A stretch of DNA of 64,000 bases from Pyrenophora tritici-repentis (GCF_003171515.1 NC_089399.1:62001-126000); one strand, 5' to 3'; counted from the first letter of the stretch, positions 44,228-55,967 are shown. Made by a program: numbers and translations. The notes: a model not told the origin generated them from the sequence alone.

Positions 44228-45451
44228 ATGGCTGACAACTACGCATCGCATTTCGGCATCAACAACATCCCATATGGGATTGCGAGCTCTTCAAAGTGCT
44301 CAACACCGCAATGCGCAACACGTATCGGCGATGAAGTAATATTCCTTGCGGAGCTCGCGGAACACGACTCTTTCAAAAGCATCTCAGCCCCTCTCTCATC
44401 CATCTTCCGCCAATCCACCCTAAACACCTTTGCCGCTCTCGACAAAAGCATACACAGTAAAGTTCGCTTTGCTATACAAGAGGCATACAAGGCGAAATCA
44501 CATGGTACTTGCTCCGAGAATGTCAGCAATGTCACCATGCATATGCCTGTACATGTCGGAGACTTTACAGACTATAGCGCTTCAGCAAACCATGTTTTGA
44601 ACGCTGGCGAGGCTGTTATGGGAGTTCGTGCATACCCGCCTGCTTTTAAGAAATACCCAGTTGGTTACGCAGGTCGCTGTTCGTCCATGACCACTTCAGG
44701 CGCACCGGTCATAAGACCTTTGGGTCAATTCATCGAAGACTACACTGTACCCGAGAAGAAGATCATTTTCGGCCCATCCAGAGGTTTAGACTATGAGATG
44801 GAGATTGCTGCGGTCATCGGCAAACCTGTCGAACAAGGGTCGATTGTCAAAGCAAAAGACGCAGATGAGCACATCTTCGGACTAATCTTGCTGAATGATT
44901 GGAGTGCAAGAGACATCCAGGGTTTGGAGATGAATCCTTTGGGACCATTTAACGGAAAGAACTTTATGACGTCGGTTACGCCTTGGATTGTTACACTGGA
45001 AGCACTGAAGCCTTACGAGGTCTCAGCCCCAGCGCGTATGGAACCCGTTGCAGACTTCATGGACGACCCGAAAAGCACAAACTACAGCATCCACCTTGAA
45101 GGTCAAATCATCCGCAACGGCGCACAGACTACAACTTGCAAAGTTGGTTTCGAAACAATGTATTGGACATTCAGACACATGCTCGCACATCATACCATTG
45201 GTGGCTGTAATCTTCGGACAGGAGATCTGATTGCAAGCGGGACTGTATCGGGGGAGCACGAGCACGAGCATGGATGTCTGCTCGAACTGACCAAGAACGG
45301 CAAAGTGCCTAGCAAGTTGGGCGATGGATCTGAACTACGGTTCCTTGAGGACGGGGATGAGTTCCGGTATATTGGTGTAGTCGGCGATGCAGATAGTGGT
45401 GTCGGATTTGGAGCATGTGTTGGCACTGTGATGCCTGCGAGGCAGATATGA
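44228..45451 (+). CDS. Fumarylacetoacetase-family hydrolase
   Basis: Single-exon ORF of 407 residues, close to the 415-435 of eukaryotic fumarylacetoacetase. Family motifs in order: N-terminal SH3-like region (FGINNIPYGIASSS), VGDFTDYSASANHVLNAG with the metal-binding Asp and catalytic His, MTTSGAPVIRPLGQ, the metal/substrate segment LDYEMEIAAVIG, LLNDWSARDIQGLEMNPLGP and FNGKNFMTSVTPW, and the late IASGTVSGEHEH. It would hydrolyse the C-C bond of a beta-diketo acid such as fumarylacetoacetate. Its context of ring-cleavage dioxygenase, cupin and hydrolase suggests a dedicated paralogue acting on another ring-cleavage product rather than the tyrosine-pathway enzyme; this is inference. An upstream ATG at 44133 is in another frame. 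Confidence 0.9.
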   Translation: MADNYASHFGINNIPYGIASSSKCSTPQCATRIGDEVIFLAELAEHDSFKSISAPLSSIFRQSTLNTFAALDKSIHSKVRFAIQEAYKAKSHGTCSENVSNVTMHMPVHVGDFTDYSASANHVLNAGEAVMGVRAYPPAFKKYPVGYAGRCSSMTTSGAPVIRPLGQFIEDYTVPEKKIIFGPSRGLDYEMEIAAVIGKPVEQGSIVKAKDADEHIFGLILLNDWSARDIQGLEMNPLGPFNGKNFMTSVTPWIVTLEALKPYEVSAPARMEPVADFMDDPKSTNYSIHLEGQIIRNGAQTTTCKVGFETMYWTFRHMLAHHTIGGCNLRTGDLIASGTVSGEHEHEHGCLLELTKNGKVPSKLGDGSELRFLEDGDEFRYIGVVGDADSGVGFGACVGTVMPARQI

Positions 45452-45898
45452 GAGCTGAGCCACATGTTGTGCGTCGAGACCTAGGCTGATATCTGTGGGA
45501 ATATGTGAGGTCTACTCACCGGTTTTGGTGGTCGGTGGCGCAGCTGTAGCATACTTCTATACGATTGGCGTATGCACGTATAGTGTGAATACGCGGGGTC
45601 GCATTGTATTTCAGCCTCCCGATCATGCTTTCGTTGCCCAGGCTGTGCACATTGGTCCGCCAAATCACTATGGTAACAGAAGCGCAGTCGAGTGAATTGT
45701 GATCGGTGTGTAGGGAGCCACTCTAGTTTAGTCCTGCTTAATAACACACTTTGTTTCATATAACTTGTACGCACAGTTCCACCGACCATAGTCGACCGCT
45801 TGATATTTGAGACTGAAAAGTGTGGTTGAATGCATAATCGCGGTATTTACGGCCTCATCATCTTATAGGCCCGCAGCAATTATTGTCGTTTCTAGGCA
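45452..45898. other. Intergenic, no gene seen
   Basis: Two overlapping antisense short ORFs without domain character. This marks the right edge of the candidate catabolic region. Confidence 0.5.
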
Positions 45899-48215
45899 AT
45901 GACAAGGCAAGTAAGAAATTGTTGTTCAGTATTCAAAAATCCATTGGTCAGAACGATTAGATGTTTTGACGATAGAACTGACGTGGCGGTCAGGTACTTC
46001 CCAACCGAGCTACCGCCGGACCGACCACGACAGACACGCAGCCTCGCCTTCACCAAGCGCCTGTCAAAGTTCAAACCTCACATATTCAAATCAAAGCCTT
46101 CGCCCCCCGTCACACCGTTTCTAGACTTACCCAGCACCTATTCACCTTTTCACTCACCTGACATGGGGTCTCCGGCCGACCAATTACCTACAGACGATTT
46201 GCGCGGTGTTTCACACGTGCCCACGCGTCAGGCACCGTCACCGCGCGGGTTCTTCACAAAAGGCCCTCATAAAGCATCGCGGCAGATTTCACTGCCACCT
46301 AGGAATAAGTTTAGTTTTATTACGCGCACACCTAAGAAGTTGGTAAAAGAGACTAGCCCCGGCGGCCCTCAACCGAGCCCGGACAACAAATCGGGAAAGG
46401 ACAAGCGACGCATTGTCAAAAAGGAAGACCCAAGCACTTTAAGGAAGGAAGCTTCGAGCCCTGTAAGGAAGGAAGACTCGAGCCCCGCTTCTGAGACGAG
46501 TGATTCCCTCGTTAAGACATTGGACAAATTGCGATTGCAGCCTACTACATCATCATCTCATCACCGGAAAGACCACTCACTCCCACAAGCATCTCACAGG
46601 ACTGCGGATGCAGCCGAGGCAGTAGAGAATAACATGGCTAGACGCAGGTCTAGAAGACCAGCTAGAGGGGAGCGGTTGCATTCTAACCCTCATTCACGAA
46701 CGCAGCGTAGCACGGGAGTGGTAGTCATCGACGACGATAGCGAAGATGGATCAATCCCAAAGCGTCCTAAAGCCAACCTCAGTAGTACGAACTTCTTCCA
46801 AGCAGCCGAACCGTCAAATCAATCATCGAATAGACGTCAATCCAGGACCGACCGCCGTAGCACAAACTTCCTTCAGCCAACCCAACCGCCCAATCAATCA
46901 TCGAATCAACGACGATATCGGAGAGATAGGCTCTTGGAGAGAAGTCGAAGTCCATACAGTTCAGACAGCGGCTCCGATGCTATCCTTACCCCAGAAAGCT
47001 CGGAAACCTCCCATGAAGACCTCTCATCGCGACTTGCGCAGTTAGTCGAGGAAGAGAAAGACCTTTTGCTCGCCCAGCGTCTTCAAGATGAAGAGTTTGG
47101 ACTACATGTACAAGGTTTTGAGCGACCCAATGAAGCGCAACAGGATGCGGTCGGAAATGCACCTTCCAGAGGGACATTTTCGAAAGCCAAAGGTCAAAGA
47201 AAGCGCGTTCATACCAGTCGAAAGCGTGATATTGCACACAGAGGCACGCAAACGAATCCTATCAGAATAGACTCTGAACAAAACGAAGCAAGGACTAGGA
47301 TACCAGTGCGAGCGCGGGTCCAAGACTATACTGCGCGGTATGGGGAGCCCATGGATATCGATGGCATGGATCCGTTCAAGCCACAACATGCGATTCGAAC
47401 ATATTCAAAGAAGAGCAGAGATTCAGAGAAGAAGGCACCTAAGAGAAGCCGTGATTGTGTTGTATGCGGTGACAGCGTCCAAATCGTCGACCTACCCTCG
47501 CTTGCCGATTGCGACCATCAACCTGAAACTTGCACTGGTTGCTACTCCGGGTGGATCGCTGCTCAGCTCCAGGAAAGTGGATGGCGTGAAGTCAAATGTC
47601 CAGGTGATGGGTGTAAGGTCCAATTATCCTACCAGGAGATCCAGGCCTATGCAAGCCCAAAGACGTTTCAGCAATACGACACCTTTATCACCCGGGCCGC
47701 TGTCGGTGATGACCGTAAGTAATGCAACTTAGTTTTGATTTTCATTCTGTGCTAATTATTCGTAGCAAACTTTCGATGGTGTCGTGCCTGTGACTCTGGT
47801 CAGTTCCACATCAGCGGTGTGGAAGGCAACATTTTCAGATGTGTAGACTGCGGACACAAAGCCTGCACTGTCCATGAAAACACATGGCATGAAGGCGAGA
47901 CGTGCGAAGAGTATGAATACCGAACTTCAGGACGGAAAGAGCGAGAGCAGCGAGCTCAGGAAGAGGCTAGTCTGAAAGCTATTGGAAAGCTGACGAAGAA
48001 GTGCCCTGGGCCTGGTTGTACGTGGAATATCCAGAAGAATCATGGGTGCGATCACATGACGTGTAAGTTCACCGAAAGGCGGAAGAGGTGTTTGGCTAAT
48101 CTGCTCAGGTTCCAAATGCCGATTTGAATTCTGCTGGATTTGTCTTTGTGACTTTAACGAAGTGCGGCGAGTGGGTAATACCGCACATCTATCGAGTTGC
48201 AAGTACCATATGTAG
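45899..48215 (+). CDS. RING-IBR-RING E3 ubiquitin ligase
   Basis: Exons 45899-47714, 47766-48062 and 48109-48215 give 739 residues. The first 515 residues are basic, Ser/Pro-rich and disordered, with two similar segments (SSTNFFQAAEPSNQSSN and RSTNFLQPTQPPNQSSN) and a helical SSRLAQLVEEEKDLLLAQRL. The C-terminus is a full RBR module: RING1 (CVVCGDSVQIVDLPSLADCD, CTGCYSGW), IBR (RWCRACDSGQFH, FRCVDCGHKACTVH) and RING2 (CPGPGCTWNIQKNHGCDHMT, then CSKCRFEFCWICLCDF). The Cys in NHGCDHM aligns with the thioester-forming Cys of RBR ligases. The first Met is used; a start at MGSPADQLPTDD is possible. Confidence 0.85.
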
Positions 48216-48903
48216 CTACAAGGCTTCCAGGACGGCGAACAGTCCCATCGATTGCAGCGCTGTGTCCATCCCTGCGATACTTTACATGGTTCTTGGTCCT
48301 TTACCGGTCGTCAAGCTGACCCATGTGTTGTGTCATAGGTAATAGTTTGGTTCCGAGCTTGCATTCCATGGTTCAAATATCCTTCCAGGTCCAATCTCCG
48401 TGCGCTGCTAGAAACCTGGGGTATATCATTCGGGATCAGGCGGCTAATCTCGAGCCGAAGCGTGTTACTGTCAGACGGACGGCGCAAATCGTCATCGCGA
48501 CCGCGGTTGTGCCGTCGCGTACTGAGCGTATTGGTATCGCCATAGCCGCACGGATCGCTCGTCTAACCTTGATGTCGGGCATCGCACACGCGCACGGCTC
48601 CCGATTGGCGCGCAATGCACTAGTCCATAGCAACTCCATCGGGTGCCACGGTTCGTCAACAAACAGCTGGCCGAAGAATTTCATTGCCGTGTTTTCAAAG
48701 GCCATTGGTCCTTTTATCCCGCGGTATTTATTTCACCCTCGTTTCGTGACGACTCTTTCTCCGATATCAGCAGACAAGATTAAAAGTGAAGCTTGCTAGA
48801 CGGATGTACCGGAAACTTTGTATCCCTTCTTAACTTCTACCCCCTTGGATAGCGCGTTTGTACAGCTACATTGCGCACACACACACACGCACATACAGTC
48901 AAC
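48216..48903. other. Intergenic, one unconvincing ORF
   Basis: A 158-residue plus-strand frame (48323-48799) and an antisense frame overlap. The former is rich in Arg/Ala/Ile with no domain. A CA dinucleotide run lies at about 48878-48890, just before the ERG4 start. Confidence 0.5.
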
Positions 48904-50692
48904 ATGTCGCAGCGAGTTACGCGCTCGCAGCTGGGCAAGACGCCATCGTAAGTTTAGCTGGTGTGGCACCGGATGTGCAGAGATGTGCAACTCAGTCGCT
49001 GACGTGCATAACGTAGTAAGCCCGAACGTCCAGGATTTGTCGAGACCCCAGGTCGCAGGCGGTCGGTACGCAAATCAAACATCTCCAACCTCGACGGCGC
49101 ATGCGAATCAACACCGGACCGCGAGGAAGTTGCTCCTTTTAAAGACGAGCCTAAGGAGGTCAAATCTGAAGAGACGAGCAACGGCCATGCGAATGGAAAT
49201 GGCTACGCCAACGGCCACGCGAATGGACATGCGAACGAAGAGGCCAACAAAAAGGACGTCATCGAGCTCGACTACAAGTTCGAGGCTGAAAAGTTCTTCG
49301 CGGAAAAGGACGCCTCAGGCCTGAATGAGTTTGGAGGCGCCCTCGGCATGGGCGCCATGGTGATATGCTTTCCCGCCCTCATGTACTACATGTGGATCGG
49401 AGCAACCTTCTACAACGGAAAGTTTCCCACACGCGTCGAGGGTCAGAGCTACGCCGACTTCTTCGGTCACATATGGTACCTGGTGAAAACGGAAGCGTAC
49501 CCCAACAACAAGGCGTGGCAAATCTACTGGTTCTTCGGACTCATGCAGATGGCTTTCTACATGCTCATGCCCGGTGTATACCGCAAGGGCAAAGCACTTC
49601 CTCACCTCGGCGGCAGACAACTAGACTACTACTGCTCAGCCATGTGGTCCTTTTACTCCAGCGTCATCATAATGCTCACCCTGCATTTCACAGACACATT
49701 CAAACTCGACACGCTCATCGACGAATTCGGCCACATCATGAGCGTAGCCATACTCTCGGGCTTCCTCTGCTCAATCATCGCATACGTCTCGGCCCGCATG
49801 CGCAACGCCTCCCTCCGCATGACGGACAACCTCCTCGTCGACTTCTTCCTCGGCGCAGAGCTAAACCCCCGTCTCTTCGGCCTGCTCGACTTTAAAATGT
49901 TCCTCGAAGTACGCATCCCGTGGTTCATCCTCTTCTTCCTCTCGCTCGGAACCTGTCTGAAGCAATACGACCAATACGGTTCCGTCTCGCTCGAGGCCAT
50001 CTTCCTCCTCTTCGCGCACTACCTTTACGCCAACGCGTGCGCAAAAGGCGAACACCTCATCATCACGACGTGGGATATGTACTACGAGAAACTAGGCTTC
50101 ATGCTGATATTCTGGAATATGGCCGGTGTCCCGCTGTCATACTGCCATTGCACGCTGTATATCGCCAACCACCACCCGTCTGAATACGGTCTGCCGACTT
50201 GGTTCACCGCCGCGCTTACCCTCGCCTACGTGTACGCTTACTACATCTGGGACACGACCAATAGCCAGAAGAACCAGTTCAGGCAGGAGGAACGCGGCGT
50301 CGTTGAGGAACGCACTACGTTCCCTTACTTCAAGTACGGACGCATCGAGAACCCAAAGACTATTAGCACGAAACACGGCAACAAGATTCTGGCAGATGGA
50401 TGGTACGGTAAAGCACGCAAGATCCATTATACGTGTGATTTCTTCTTTGCGATTAGCTGGGGCTTGATTACCGGGTTTGAAAGCCCGTTTCCGTGGTTTT
50501 ACTCGGTTTTCTTCGGTGGCATGATTGTGCATCGTGCTTTGAGGGATATTGAAAAGTGTAGGGAGAAGTATGGGGAGGCGTGGGTCGAGTATGAGAAGCA
50601 GGTGCCTTATCTTTTTATTCCGGTAAGTTTTTTCTCTCCATTGTCAAGTTTGGAGTGAGCGATGCTAATGATTGTTACAGGGTGTCTACTAA
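48904..50692 (+). CDS. ERG4: Delta(24(24(1)))-sterol reductase (sterol C-24(28) reductase)
   Basis: Exons 48904-48947, 49017-50622 and 50681-50692; the last exon encodes only GVY and stop. The 553-residue product starts [27 protein letters not shown] and has an NGHANG repeat. It then enters the multi-spanning ERG4/ERG24 fold: [58 protein letters not shown] and the closing [21 protein letters not shown] with YLFIPGVY, the sterol-reductase signatures. It reduces the C24(28) double bond in the last step of ergosterol synthesis, in the ER membrane. Two introns, one a few codons from the start and one next to the stop, explain why a plain ORF covers only 49348-50658. Confidence 0.95.
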
Positions 50693-51019
50693 ATCGCATG
50701 TGGGATGGGAGTTATGGTTGTTGATGAATCTATTGTGTAGCTTTGGGGTCTTTACACGCGGGTGTTGTTTGATCGGAACGAATCGTTTGGTAGCCATGCT
50801 TGTACCATTTTGCACGTGTCGTAGACGCATGTTTTGTTAAGTTAGAAACGGACCATGTGGGGGTGATAATGGCAGTAGTAAATGCATCATGTACAACGTC
50901 ACTACACTTGACATGTTCTTCACGCTCACAGTCAATGATATCGAAGCGATGGAGAAAAACAGTGCAATTAAATCGAATTGACCTAAATCGGCCACGAAAT
51001 GATGCCTAAGAGGACAAAA
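50693..51019. other. Convergent 3' region between ERG4 and PQ-loop gene
   Basis: 327 bp with no gene. No terminator-like structure is evident. Confidence 0.5.
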
Positions 51020-51984
51020 TTATCCCCTGCGTCTAGTGCTGGGACTCTTGCCAGCCGCATTCGCATACGAAGGCGTAGCTCCGCTCGAAACAGCACGCGC
51101 CATGTCCTTTTTGTCCGCCGCAATCGGCTTCTCCAGCTTCTTCGATTCGGTCTTCTTGGACGCCGGTGCGTTCCAGTAGTATACGACTTGCAGGAACAGG
51201 ATGACGTTGAGAGCAAAACCAGCGCAGAAGCCGTACAAAATCAGCGGATCGTCGACTTCCTGGATTGTGGTAAAGATGCGCGACAGCGAACCAAGGAGGT
51301 AGTTGATGACCTGCCCTTCCATATTAGCAACCACCACAAACACGCACTATAGGATTCAATTCAAAAACTCACAGCAAAGGCGCTCAACTGGCCCGTCCCG
51401 CCCTCACTCCACACCGTCAAAATCTGCGGCACCTTACTCGCAACACCCAGCACACCAGCCGCCGCCTGCAACAAGCCCAACTTTTCCATGTCCACCCACT
51501 CCTCACCAAACAACGCCGCACCCGCAACCGCCAACCCCCCAATCCACGCCGCCACGCCGCCAACCCCGTGTCCGCCGTATTTCAACACCAAACTGGCAAT
51601 CGCAATATTCTGAACTAGAATAAGTCCCGTCTCGCCATACGTGCTAAACGGGAACCCGTGGCGCACATTGTACGCCAGCGAAATGAGATACGAGCTCGAC
51701 TCGAGCAGGTACGACAGAAAGGATAGTCCATCGGCTGACTGCGAGTTCAGCAGCTTGAGTAGTTGCGGGATTTTGACGATTGAGGAGGCGCCGATGATGC
51801 CGATGCCCAGGCCCTTGGAGATGCCTAGTTTGACACATTCCGTGGCCGTGAGGTCGACGTTGTAGATGAGGGTTTGGTAGCAGGGTGCGCCGAGGAGGGA
51901 GATGCCGATGTCTGCGATAGGGGAGGGGAGGGCTCGGGTTATGGGTTGGAGGAGCGGTTGGAGCGTGTTTGTTAGGGTCTCCAT
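51020..51984 (-). CDS. PQ-loop protein, mannose-P-dolichol utilization defect 1 (MPDU1/Lec35) homologue
   Basis: Exon 1 is 51373-51984 and exon 2 is 51020-51310, joined as LSAFA-VINYLLGSLSRIF across a 62-bp intron; 300 residues. Two PQ-loop repeats are visible: IVKIPQLLKLLNSQSADGLS and KVPQILTVWSEGGTGQLS, each followed by hydrophobic helices, for seven predicted membrane segments overall. The C-terminal tail is Lys/Ser-rich and ends in RRRG. MPDU1 proteins act in the ER membrane in the use of dolichol-phosphate mannose and glucose for glycan assembly. Start at MET LTNTLQPLL (51984) is the first Met of the frame. Confidence 0.88.
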
Positions 51985-52456
51985 GATGGGTGGTTGTGGT
52001 GGATAGATGGTTGGTGGTGTGGTTGGGGTGATGGTGAAGGGACACCTTTTCGGATGCGGAATGAAAATTAAGGGTCCAGGTATTTTGGTTCCGCTGACGC
52101 AAGGCTTGGCGTAGAAGCCGTCTAGTATTAATAATCAAGTTATGTTGAGATCAGACGAAGCAATTATTTGCAACTACAGTTACTATAATCCACACTTTGC
52201 ATACTTGCCTAATCGGGAAGGTTGAAATAATTCAAGTTAACGAGCATGATCACGCCTTTAACAGTCGAAATTAGACCAACCATAATCGATGGTTTGGAGA
52301 AAATGCCTATTTAGGAAGGAGGTGGCATTTTTCTTTCGACTTCGTCTGGACTTTCTATACACTCGTATAAAACTCCCTTGATCTATGCTTTTAGTGTTGG
52401 CCAAACCCTCTTTAATGCCTCTCTACTGACTACAGTATCTCTTCTTAGATAATGCC
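51985..52456. other. Intergenic, no gene seen
   Basis: Promoter side of the PQ-loop gene and 3' side of the flavin prenyltransferase pseudogene. Becomes AT-richer to the right. Confidence 0.5.
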
Positions 52457-53093
52457 CTACTGTGCACTATAACTACGTGTCTTCACCTCCCCATCACCAT
52501 CGACATACCCCTCACTCACCAACCCCATCACACTCTGCCTCACCATATCTTGCACGCTGCTCAACCACGTATAAAACGTCGTAACGGGAGGAAAACACAA
52601 CCGTCCCAGCCCTCGTCATCTCGAGCATATCATCAAGAAGAAAGGTACTAAGCGACGTCTCCCTCACTACTAACACAGTCCTTCTCCTCTCCTTCAAGAT
52701 GACGCCCGCCGCACGCGTGTTCAAATCGCTGTCGTAGCCGATGCGAGTGTTTTCATGGAGCGGGGCACGACGATCATGCCGTGTGTTTGAGGAAGGAAAT
52801 AGAGAACAGAGAGGCGGGCGGATACGTCTTGAGGTTAGTATGTGAAATCGGCTAGGGATTCGCGTGTTGTCAGGCAAGTCGATTTGCGTATTCGACTGTT
52901 GCAACACGGCACCCCACTTGGAAAAGATGAGGTGCGTCTCCACGTTGAGCATTCGTAGCCACTCAAGGGAGGACTGACACGGCGGTTGGGGCTCCTGTGA
53001 CAGCGACAATGGTGCTTTTGCGTTGGATTGGACGCGTGAGGGAGGCTTACGATCCTGTAGGCTGGAGTCTGCGACGAAAGACAGCCGAAGCAT
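52457..53093 (-). pseudogene. Decayed UbiX/PAD1-type flavin prenyltransferase
   Basis: Family segments appear in order but in different frames: IVAVTGAPTAV (N-terminal FMN loop), then SLEWLRMLNVETHLIFSKWG, then a frame holding SARLSVLYFLPQTHGMIVV and PRSMKTLA with an in-frame TAA just before it, then IGYDSDLNTRAAGVILKERR and VLVVRETSLSTFLLDDML, and finally PPVTTFYTWLSSVQDMVRQS. At least four lesions (about 52965-52980, two in the middle part, and one at TGTGTTTTCC) break the reading frame; the ancestral stop would be at 52457-52459. The intact enzyme makes prenylated FMN for decarboxylases of the UbiD/FDC1 type. A 193-residue ORF (52512-53093) spans it but is not a functional product. Confidence 0.82.
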
Positions 53094-54205
53094 GCTGTGC
53101 CGACGCTCCGTTTACCAATATCCTTGGAGCGCAAGATCCCATGCATAGGCGCAACATCATAATTGATAATCTCGTATTGCGTAATATATATACCGGCGCT
53201 TCGTGGACACAGAAGCTTAATGCACACACCCTTTTATATACAGGTCCTTACTTAGTGCTTCATGAAATTCCCATATATCAATAACGTCCTAATTTGTACA
53301 TTTACATGTACATACTTAGATATCCAGATCTCGTTTACCGTACGCATCTTGCTAGTTAGCATTACCCCGTGTACCCCCCTGCCTAGAAAGAAACTCAAGG
53401 AGTAAAGTTTTCTTCAGGGGGCTTTCTTACGAGGAGGGGGTTCTTACTGTGCTTGTTGAGGTAGTAGAAAGGCCAGTCAGGCACCTGTACATGGGGGTGG
53501 GAGTGTAATGTCGTGGAATCGATGATGTGAGGTGGTGAAGGCTCGGGTTGTATATTAAGATGTTGGTCTAGACGTTAGAGATTGACATTGTAAGCCGTAT
53601 CGCTCGGTGTGCATCCTGTCGTGGTGATAAGTCAGCATGTCCTTCTAACCAGCGTGTCTGAGAGTACGTGGATATAGCATGTGAGTTAGTATATCGCTTC
53701 CTTGGGCCTATGTGTGCAACCTGGCGTTTTCAAGTTAAATCGCAAACAGCTTACCTAGGTAGAAGTAACTTAGCGAAAGTTTATTAGACTACCGAGGCAG
53801 TACCTATGTACTCTAGTTGCACCTTTAATTACAAATTCACACGTCTGCCAATCACCCAGGTAAGTAAGAGAATTTCTTAATCTCAGGTTCGTGCGAAACA
53901 ACATTGAAGGATTAAAACAATAATACGCGCTTGAGGATTCGTCATTTCAAGTTAACTTGCTATCAGTGCTACACACCATGTATTTGCCCCGTGAAAACAC
54001 TAATCCCAACCTAGTTCCGTCCAAACTCCACACTCCTGCTCCAAATGGGCACGTACGTATCGAAGCCGACTAATTTAAAGATTATTCCCCATTACGCCTT
54101 ATTTGCATGTTCAAACGTTGTAATGAAGAAAAGTAAATATGGATATAGAACAGCAGTCCAGACTACCACCAAGGAGCCGCTAGCAGCTAAAATTTGAACA
54201 ATGCT
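53094..54205. other. AT-rich gene-free kilobase
   Basis: No ORF with coding character. It has scattered TAGGTA/TACCTA strings and is AT-rich, unlike its flanks. It could be the relic of a repeat degraded by RIP, but no parent element is recognisable. Confidence 0.45.
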
Positions 54206-55967
54206 TTATATTTGCTGAGGCGTGGTACCTGGAGCATGAAGTGGAGGTGGTGGTCCAATGTCTCTTCTATCAGCCAAATCTCCCGTCGGTGACATCATGG
54301 TGTGTTGATTCGCTAGGATACTGGTCATCGGAGGGGGCGGTGTAGGAGCAGGCGAAATGCCAGTTGGAGGATGATAGCCAGTATCGGTAAGTCTGCCAGA
54401 TACTGGGTTGTAAGCACCAGCACCAGCACCACGTGGTTGAAGCTCATAATGGTTCTCGTCTTCAGAAGATGAGTAGTCGTAGGTATCCATTTGGCGTTGG
54501 CGTGCAACATCAGCGGCAAAAGGGTTCGTGGCAGGCAACTGAGTTTGGTACTTGTTGACCTTTGCAGTCATGGTAGATCCCATGGTCCCAGTTCGGTAGT
54601 TGCTCGACGCGTTGGTATCACTTCGATCTACGCCGTATTGGGACTCTGAGTCTTGACGGTCTTGACGTCTTCGTTGCGAGTTGTGGATTTGCTGACGGAA
54701 CACATTGCCTGTAGTATCGATGTTATCAGGCACCACGGTCGTAGAAGAGTAGCCAGATGCTTCTCCGCGTTCCTCATCTATCGGCTTGTTCATTTGTTGT
54801 AGCGGTTGTGCGTCGTCGTCCATTGCGCCAGACGGAGGAGCTCGAGATGCCTTGCCCCAGGCTCGAATCGGGTACGCACGTCCCTTGCGCCAGGTCTCGG
54901 TAACAGGAGGGAAGTACTGTCGGTAGGAAGCCCAGGAAACTAGTATTCCAATGAGAGCGCCTGAGATGACGTCGAATGGGTGATGACGGGCATCCATGAT
55001 ACGGGTGCCGGTGATGAGAGCAGCGCCTAGTGCAGGAACCAGGACAATCAATGTCCTCCAGACCTCACCCTTTGCGTCCATAACGTGTAGCTTGCCGGCG
55101 AGGTAGATGGAGAGGTAGAAGAGACCAGCGAATGAAACTAGAAAGTGTTAGGAATGTTGCCAGGTGCGACGACTATATCACATACCACTGCTGTGTCCTG
55201 ACGGAAAACTCTTGAAGCCATCCTGGAGAATGTAATTGTTGGTCTGGGTGCAAATGTCGATGGTTTGAAGGGCGTATTTTGCGGTATTGATCTTCGTCTC
55301 GTCTATCATGCACCTGTAGTCGATCAGTATATGGCCTGCGCCGGCCCAGGGTATTGCTTACCGGCTTATAAGATCCGGTCGTGGCTTTCCGATGGCATTC
55401 TTCAATGCGCCCGTGATGGTATAGGCGGCGCCGATGCTCAGACCCAGGCCTAGAATGCCGCAATTTAACTCCCATAGGCGGTCCTTGAACCGGTACCGTC
55501 CAGAGAGGCGCTTGATGCCGGCTCTTCCGGCCGGCATTGCCGTCTGATGTGAGAAGAGACCATCAATGACCATTGTGTAGATGCCGATGATGACGGCGGG
55601 CGCGAGGATAACGTAAACGCATAGCCAAAAGACGGGCACGCGTTCCTTTGTAGCGAAGGGGTAGTGGAGCGTGTAGTTTTCGAGGGCAAAGTGCTGGTGG
55701 AAAGGGGGAATCTTATCCACGATGGTGAATATGATCAACAATGCGCTGTGGCTGTTGTTAGCCGATTTGGAGGTGCGAAGGTGGTCGCGTGTGCACCGGG
55801 GGCGGGCTTACAAGATGATGAGATAGTCGCCAATGTATCTGTTGCGGTTAGCCTCAGCTTATGTGGTATTTGAGCAACATGACGCACGAGAAAATGACGC
55901 TCTTGGGAAGTCGCTTCTTGGAGAAGGGCAGACGCTCAGGGAGCTGCTTCGATGTCCACTCGTCCAT
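54206..55967 (-). CDS. PAP2-family lipid phosphate phosphatase (DPP1/LPP type)
   Basis: Exons 55888-55967, 55812-55838, 55362-55745, 55186-55313 and 54206-55137 join in phase to 516 residues; exon 2 is only 27 bp. The product starts MDEWTSKQLPERLPFSKKRL and has about six membrane segments. The three PAP2 motifs are complete: KNAIGKPRPD (motif 1), FPSGHSS (motif 2, split by intron 4) and TRIMDARHHPFDV (motif 3; the family SR is TR here). The C-terminal 250 residues are a Pro/Ser/Gln-rich cytoplasmic tail. Known members dephosphorylate diacylglycerol pyrophosphate, phosphatidate or lysophosphatidate in ER/vacuole membranes. The long tail is a filamentous-fungus feature and may be regulatory. 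Confidence 0.9.

Noticed and set aside
48323..48799. 158-residue plus-strand ORF downstream of the RBR gene
   Set aside because: No domain, no splice support, biased Arg/Ala/Ile composition and an equally good antisense ORF; treated as chance open frame.
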